64,000 nt of DNA, from the NCBI GenBank assembly GCA_002633025.1, contig NMRB01001599.1, positions 49,800 to 113,799 of the forward strand, given 5' to 3'. Every line of letters starts with the position of its first letter. Positions within the stretch are counted from its first letter, which is position 1. This DNA is from Notospermus geniculatus (Eukaryota > Nemertea > Pilidiophora > Heteronemertea > Lineidae). Of the stretch, positions 57,690-64,000 are shown piece after piece. The notes beneath the pieces are model-generated. The model was not told where the DNA came from. It worked only from the letters and a program-made list of their open reading frames with translations, and made no database searches. The position numbers and the translations under genes are program-made.

Positions 57690-58160
57690 AATGTCACGTC
57701 TGAGATCATGGACTAGCAACGTTCTCCAATAGCGGATCCTCGGCATCATCAGACCCTGGGGTGTCAGGTCATCAGCGTGGAGACGATTCTGCCATCGTAC
57801 GACCTATAAAACTTGGAGACTTCAATGTTGTTGTCACTATTATAGCCGGGTAGGCCGACAGAGAGTTGGGGTCATGATAAAATCAACCTTTCTGTACCCA
57901 GATGGCCTGCATGACACCTCTGTGTATGATGGTGCCCAGCATTCATGACACCAGAGGGAACCCGCAGGAGGGTATATTTAGGTATCTAACTATTCTAATC
58001 CCAATATGAAATGATTTGACAAAGTTTTTTTTATTGACGACATCAGGAAACCATCCGCTCTTTTTGTCCGGCCCGTGTCTACATTAGATGAACGATGACA
58101 GGAAATTAGTCCGAATTGAAAACATGCCGTGTTGAATGCCTGTGGTGAATTAGAAGTCTG
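57690..58160. other. no feature recognised
   Basis: No coding frame, hairpin or known repeat was seen here. Confidence 0.4.
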
Positions 58161-58163
58161 ACA

Positions 58164-58967
58164 GCTTAAGCCTCGCTTATGTCGCCCTTACGTACAATCA
58201 GAACTAGTTGGCAACTGATAATCGGCGCGTAGTTGGAATTAATTAGTCACAACTACTTGGTGACACAAGCTCTCGGGCGTCAGAGAGTAACTAGTTGCCA
58301 ACTAGTTGCAAAATAAAAATATCCAGATCCTGAAATTCGCACATGTTCAACTTCAGCGACTAGTTGACAGCTGTATCCTGAAGACAGCCAATGAAATTCG
58401 CTTTACATTCCATGTGGCCTAACGTGACCACGTGACCTAATCACCACGTCACTTAAAATCAAAAGAAATCTGTGTCGACATAAGCACTCAAAAGACGGCG
58501 ATAAACTAGTTCCAGGCAGTTGCGACCGATCGGTACTTTTGATAAGTTATCAGTTGCAACTTGTTTACGCTGTTTCTATCACAGCGTAGGGCGACATAAG
58601 CGAGGCTTTAAAGCCTCGCTTATGTCGCCCTTACATACAGTCAGAACTAGTTGGCAACTGATAATCGGCGCGTAGTTGGAACTAATCAGTCACAACTACT
58701 AGGTGACATAAGCTCTCGGGCGTCGGCGAGTAACTAGTTGCAAACTACAAATATCCAGATCCTGAAAATCGCACGTGTTCAACTTCAGCACCTTTTACTT
58801 AAAATCAAAAGAAATCTGTGTCGACGTAAGCACTCAAAAGACGGCGATAAACTAGTTCCAGGTAGTTGCGACCGATCGGTATTTTTCGAGTCGGTGGCGA
58901 CATAAGTTATCAGTTGCAACTTGTTGACGCTATTTCTATCACAGCATTGGGCGACATAAGCGAGGCT
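58164..58967 (+). mobile_element. two head-to-tail copies of one MITE
   Basis: Both have TTAAGCCTCGCTTATGTCGC ends and inverse. They share a TTTAAA joint at about 58608-58613; the second has an internal deletion. Confidence 0.85.
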
Positions 58968-59398
58968 TAAGGTAAACGAGCTCGGCGGGAGGATTTGCCG
59001 AGTCTGAATAACAATCATGTCTTTTTAGAAAAATACTACCGTACAGAAATTAGGTGATGTTATCTCGAAATACATGTCCTACCTTTTTTTAGGTCAATTC
59101 ACACAAAAGGCATTTTTGTTAGGAAAACAATTCCATTGTGCAGTGTCAGCCATTATATTGATGTGGGGTTTTTTTCGTCCATAAATGAGGGCAACAGTAA
59201 CTATGATCATGGAAACGTGCAAAGAATGATAGATCCACTGTTAAAGCAGACTCCTCGCATAGAACCTACTTTTTCACTCAGCGACATCTATAAGATACTC
59301 AGCCGGGCGCATCCCCACTGCGCATGTCAAAATGTTCCGTGAAAATTTGGTTTCGTCGTCGCCGTTAATTTATGTACCGCAGTGCATGATGGGATCGC

Positions 59399-59514
59399 AT
59401 AAACATAAAATGGCAGACGGATCTCGATTGCCGATAAAATTCTGAACATTTCGGTGCTTTTTTGTCCGATTTCACTCTTGACCGCGAGTTTCGGCCTGCT
59501 AATGAAGACACCAG
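59399..59514 (+). other. candidate 5' non-coding exon of the coiled-coil gene
   Basis: A strong donor (CCAG|GTGAGTAA) at 59514/59515 precedes a good acceptor (GGTATTTCAG|ATGG) at 60020/60021. The ATG codons in the exon do not join in frame to the coding exon, so it would be 5' UTR. Confidence 0.35.
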
Positions 59515-60694
59515 GTGAGTAAAGATCCCGAAATTCGACCCCTTCCCATTGTTTAAAGTGGTTTAAATGTGTTTAAAACGGTTCTTTGGCCCCAATTTCA
59601 CCAAGAAAGTCCCGGTTCAATTATGTTAATGAGCGCAAGGTCGCGCAGTTGGGCAGCCAATCCGGTGCAGTGGTATGGATGCACACTCAAGTCACATGAT
59701 TGTCACATGATTGGAATTCCCTGGGCTATCCTGGCTGTTACTATAGATACGGGGTGAAAATAGTTTTCTCCACGTGTTCTTGTTTGTAAATATTAGCAGC
59801 TGTTTATGCAGGGAAGCTGTTTTTCTCTTATTTGTCTACAGATTTTGGAGGTTTTTACTGGGGGACTACAAGCAGTTTTTCATTTGCAAATGCCATCATT
59901 TTTTATTCTCTTTTCAGCTTGATAGAATTAATTCAAACATGTCAAAGTCTTTGAAACAATATTTTGACAAAGATATTTTTCTATAATTGTTTATTCAGAC
60001 AGTTTTCTTTGGTATTTCAGATGGCATCTTCGAATGAAAACAATACCTGACCTACCACAGGCGCTCCTTACTGCTCTGAAAAATGGTGAAGCCCTGGCAT
60101 GCTGTACCTGAAGCACATATATCAACTCAGCCAACTCAAGAAATCAAACAACAAATTAACCACACGTGATGTTTTATTATGGTTAGGGAAGTTAATTCCT
60201 AACTTTCCTAATGATGTCACACCCCAGAACATTGACCAACAGTGGAAGCGCCTTATTGACAAAGATAGGACAGACTGCAGGAAGCGAGGTTGTCTTGAAA
60301 AATGGAACTTGACGCCGTACACGCCACCACAAGTCCATGGCCCCTGTCCTCAAAGCCGAACATCATCAGATACTGCGATAGCTGACTTCAAGGCTCTTGA
60401 GGCTGTTACCGCTGTTAATGAGGAGTTAACTGAACAAATTTCCAGGCTTAAGGAACAAAATGCTGAACTCAGGAGCCGGCCATCTCCACACAAGCAAAAC
60501 GTGGATTCCAGACGGGAGAAAAGGCATGAGGGTCAAATAGTGACTCAAAAAAATTTGATCAAGGATCTTGTCAGGAGCAGTGATTCACTTGAGAAAAGCC
60601 TTGAGGAGAAACGACTTTCATTGAAAAGGCTGTCTGCGCAGAATGATAGATTGTCAGCCAAGTGTGGACGCTTAGAACATGAAGAAGGGAGTAA

Positions 60695-60937
60695 GAAATA
60701 AAAGTGGAAAATAAGAAGTGGGAAATTTTGGAATTTTGCGTGAATTTTTTCAATTTCTCAAAATGGACGAAAATTTTTTCCCATTTTGAGAAATTTTCTT
60801 GAAATGACATGACATTTCGTCTGATTTTTCGGGCGATATTTCTCAAAATGGGAAAAAATTTTCGTCCATTTTGAGAAATTGAAAAAATTCACGCAAAATT
60901 CCAAAATTTCCCACTTCTTATTTTCCACTTTTATTTC
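60695..60937 (+). mobile_element. foldback MITE forming most of a small intron
   Basis: Arms of about 95 bp are inverted (AAATAAAAGTGGAAAATAAG at the left, its complement at 60912-60936). It starts four bases after the donor GTAA at 60691 and fills about 240 of the 289 bp between donor and acceptor. Confidence 0.8.
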
Positions 60938-61635
60938 GCATACTAGATTATCTTGTTCATCACAGGCCAAATGCCACAGCGGTAGTCAATGAAGCCTACC
61001 TTATGTACTGTTATAACAAGACATCCGAGTGGGTGGCCCAACTTTCGCCTGATGAACTGAAAAAGTTAGTGGATGATGTGCGCAAAGGGAGGAAAGGACT
61101 AGAAGAAAAGTTTAAGGAGCGAGAGGAACAGATATCTTCAATGAGGAAGGAAAAGTTGAGAAAGGCAGCAGACGCTTTAGAACAATCCAGGCAAAGGGAC
61201 GATGAAAAAAAGAAAAACCTAACAGAGATTATAGTGGATGCTGGCTTGTGGCAGACTGCGGACGATGTGAATAGAAAAATGGAGGAATGTGATTCAGATG
61301 CAGAACGAGAGAGAGCGTTAACGAAACAACTGCGGTTTCGCCAGGAGGTGTTGCAGCAATACAGTGCTGACAAAAATGTCTTCATCACTTCCAGAAAGAC
61401 TGATTCTGGGGCCAGGAAATCAAAGCCATGGACAGAGTTGAGGGACAATCTACTAAGTCTCATTACGAATGCAGCTGCTGTGGATAAGTCAAAAACTGTT
61501 TCCAAATGTGCCAATGAAAAGAGGACCATCCCGCTTCTGGCTGGCAAGCAGATCAAACATCGGTTCGAGGATGGAACGTGGTATAATGGCAAAGTCATTT
61601 CACAAGTACCAGGTTTCCCTGCATGGTTTAATGTA

Positions 61636-62739
61636 CAGTCATTGACAAAAGTTTATCTCCACCGTTAATCGTCCATAACTTCCTTATGAAGTGAAGAAAT
61701 TTGATGCGGTTTTCAGCAAATAATACTTCAATCTTTTCTGCATCTTTCATACACAAACCTGCTTCTGCAGCATCACTCTGACATTATGTAATCAGGCGCT
61801 GAAAAAAAAGTCCAAAATCAAATTTTTTATTTCCATGCCAATTTGGATTTTCTCACGTCCGACCAGTGTGTAACAACATTTGAAAACAATTCACAAAGAT
61901 TGCGCCATCAAATTCCACCTCAGTTTCTCAAAAAAGTGACTTTTGTTGGCTCTTGTCGGCAAAACAGTTGCGTGGGGCTTGAGATGGCCCCTTTTTAACT
62001 TGTTCAGCCATACACTGATTATGGAAAAAAGAGGTGTGTGAATAATGATTATGAAGGCGTGACTAGGCAGATCAAAGCCAATAAGTAGATTTTGGCATTG
62101 TGATTGTAATGCCTAAGTTTCCATTCATGAATATTTACAGCATATGTCACAGTCGTTTGAACCAAAGTAAAATTTGGTCTTTGTCCAGGGCTGTCCATTG
62201 AACCGGAATAATAGGTATCCCTTTCCCTTTAGAATTGAAGGCCTATTGACAGAACAAGTGAAACTTACAAGTGTCCAGATATCATAACCTACTGGGTTTG
62301 AGGGATTTGTGGTTTGTGGTTTGTGCCCCTATCCGAGTCCTATGATTGGTTGGGCAATGGCATTCACAAATGCGGGGTCGTCTCACAGGCAAAATAAGAG
62401 CATTTGAATCTGCTCCAAAATCAAACCAACAAAAGTCACTTTTTTGAGACACTGAGGTGGAATTTGATGGCGCAATCTTTGCGGATTGTTTTCAAGTGTT
62501 ACTACACACTGGTCGGACGTAAGAAAATCCAAATTGGCATGGAAATAAAAAAGTTGATTTTGGACTTTTTTTTCAGCGCCTGATTACATAATGTCAGAGT
62601 GATGCTGCAGAAGCAGGTTTGTGTATGAAAGATGCAGAAAAGATTGAAGTATTATTTGCTGAAAACCGCATCAAATTTCTTCACTTCATGAGGAAGTTAT
62701 GGACGATTAACGGTGGAGATAAACTTTTGTCAATGACTG
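61636..62739 (+). mobile_element. mariner-type foldback element inserted in coding sequence
   Basis: Ends CAGTCATTGACAAAAGTTTA and its inverse, arms about 310 bp, flanked by TA at 61634-61635 and 62740-62741. No transposase. The end sequence resembles that of the element at 47548-48463, so both are one superfamily (Tc1/mariner by TA target). Confidence 0.88.
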
Positions 62740-62941
62740 TACATTACGATGATGATAATGCAATAAATAGCTTTCGACTTGTGGATGACTACAAGGATGG
62801 AAACTTAGAAATTATAATTGACAATTGAAGGGTTTGGCAGGTAAGGAGTTGCATTTGAATGTGTAATGTATGGATTACCATTTCAGCTGTACATGTATCA
62901 TCAAAATTTCAAGACAAATTAGGCAAATAAAGCACCCGCGG

Positions 62942-63350
62942 TATCAAAAATGAGTATCGTCCAATGATTAATCAATTATTAATTAGTGAATTAATCAATT
63001 AATTAATTAATCAATTAATTAAGGCAGTTAAAATTAATCACAATTGCTAATGAAACTTATTTCAGCAATACCATAAACATTTCATGGTGAATTCAGCTAA
63101 AAAAATGCAAAAAAACATGATAAATCGGACTTAATTAGTTATTAATTAGTGAATTAATCAATTAATTAATGAATTAATTAATTAAGAGAATTAAAATTAT
63201 TCACAATTGCTAAAAAGGAAACTTTTTTCATCAATGCCTTAAACATTTCATGGTGAATTCAGCTAAAAAATGCCAAAAACATGATAAATCGGCCTTAATT
63301 AGTTCATTAATTAATTAATTAATTAAATTAATTAAATTTATTAATTAAAA
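62942..63350 (+). repeat. AT-rich tandem repeat
   Basis: Two units of about 170 bp (CATTTCATGGTGAATTCAGC, ACATGATAAATCGG), each followed by ATTAATTA-type tracts. Confidence 0.85.
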
Positions 63351-63837
63351 TTTTGTTTAGAGCAAGGGCACCTCTATCCCAAAGTTTGATATCAAACTGA
63401 TGAAAACTAAGTGAGATGTAGATACAGAAAGTTAATAGGTGTTTTAGCAAGTACAGGCCTTCTCTAACTAGCCTTTCAAATTACCAACTTCCTCTATTGT
63501 TTAAATGCCACACAATAGAGCCCGGTAGCAAAAATAGAAATTATCATAACTTTTGTCAATCTTGATCAATTTGGATAATTTTTTTTTTTATTTTCTTCAG
63601 AATTGAAGTATCTGTCTTGTCAGATAATCAAATACAGTGTATCACATTAAGAAAATTTTGGATTGCAGTCCCTACCATAGGCTTAACTACATGAGATTTA
63701 GCAGATCAATACATGGGCAAACTTAGAGCTGGCTTGACATGATTGAGGGCCTGAAGCGTTCACACTCTTAACACGCACTTCATTAATTCAAAAAGCAGGT
63801 GTTCGCCAATGTTGACGAAAATTTGCAGAAGTTTGCA

Positions 63838-63890
63838 GGAGTGTGAGGATACAACCTGAGGTAAGTGTGAGGATACAACCTGAGGTAAGC
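63838..63890 (+). repeat. 25 bp direct duplication
   Basis: GTGTGAGGATACAACCTGAG appears twice in tandem. Confidence 0.9.
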
Positions 63891-64000
63891 TCGTCAGGAA
63901 GTTAGTTTTTTTATACGCCAACGTGCCGCTGGTTATGGACAGTGTTTTGCTGATCATCTTGAATTACAGCCCCCCCCCTCAACCACTACCCCCCCCCCCC

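Larger units (their letters stand above)
60021..62828 (+). pseudogene. coiled-coil protein with C-terminal Spindlin/Tudor-like segment, disrupted
   Basis: Coding pieces: 60034-60111 (25 codons, then TGA), 60099-60690, 60980-61633, and 62742-62828. The N-terminal piece and the main frame are one base out of register near 60107, so there is a frameshift or sequence error. The main frame has a short globular part (TTRDVLLWLGKLIPNFPND), then a long charged coiled coil (EELTEQISRLKEQNAELRS and the KEREEQ region). The C-terminal segment (HRFEDGTWYNGKV, PAWFNV, then HYDDDNAINSFRLVDDYKDG) resembles Spindlin/Tudor folds. That last segment is split by a 1104 bp foldback element at 61636-62739 flanked by TA; the frame is continuous on both sides once one TA is counted. 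A splice pair 60690/60980 (phase 1) is plausible. As read, translation stops about 12 codons into the insertion. The family is not recognised. Confidence 0.65.

Noticed and set aside
61011-61598. 195-codon minus-strand frame
   Set aside because: Antisense shadow of the coiled-coil coding sequence, Ser/Phe-rich as expected.
62955-63345. CRISPR-like regular repeat
   Set aside because: Two long AT-rich tandem units, no short direct repeats with unique spacers; animal DNA.

Overview
The window is animal nuclear DNA, most likely from a marine invertebrate deuterostome (hemichordate, echinoderm or amphioxus). The reasons are spliced genes with GT/AG introns, an intronless rhodopsin-type GPCR, a PAN/apple-domain exon, tRNA-derived SINEs, a 5'-truncated LINE, and a very high density of MITE/foldback elements. 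The species is not certain. A run of N (30704-31180) is an assembly gap.

Layout. 1-10.4 kb: repeats, plus two minus-strand exons (5480-5772, 4669-4705) of a secreted or membrane PAN-domain protein. 10.4-16.8 kb: foldback elements and a tandem duplication in which only one copy carries a Harbinger-like MITE. 16.8-17.9 kb: a 349-residue peptide-receptor-like GPCR on the minus strand. 18-22.7 kb: repeats. 22757-34517 and 43276-52963: two tandem paralogous five-exon genes for secreted class C beta-lactamase-like serine hydrolases (558 and 553 residues). They share the same intron positions and phases and the catalytic motifs SxxK, YNN and H(S/A)G. Between them (35-40 kb) lies a tandemly repeated unit. 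Each copy carries a phase-2 acceptor followed by a short open frame with a CX4C pattern, and three copies have a poly(A) signal nearby. The phase matches a donor at the end of exon 5 of the first hydrolase, so these may be alternative last exons. 40-42 kb: an array rich in AGGTCA nuclear-receptor half-sites. 53-59 kb: repeats. 59.4-62.8 kb: a coiled-coil gene with a C-terminal Spindlin/Tudor-like segment, cut by a 1.1 kb mariner-type foldback element and probably decayed. The end is AT-rich tandem repeat.

The hydrolase introns are built largely from nested transposons. Intron 4 of the first gene holds at least three elements one inside the other, with the gap inside the innermost. Several insertions have an intact empty site elsewhere in the window, so target duplications can be read directly. 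Copies of a motif with a hammerhead-ribozyme core (CTGANGA, stem, GAAA) mark Penelope-like or retrozyme-like repeats, one pair as a 200 bp palindrome. The two hydrolase genes share an 86-nt identical tract in exon 3, which suggests recent gene conversion.
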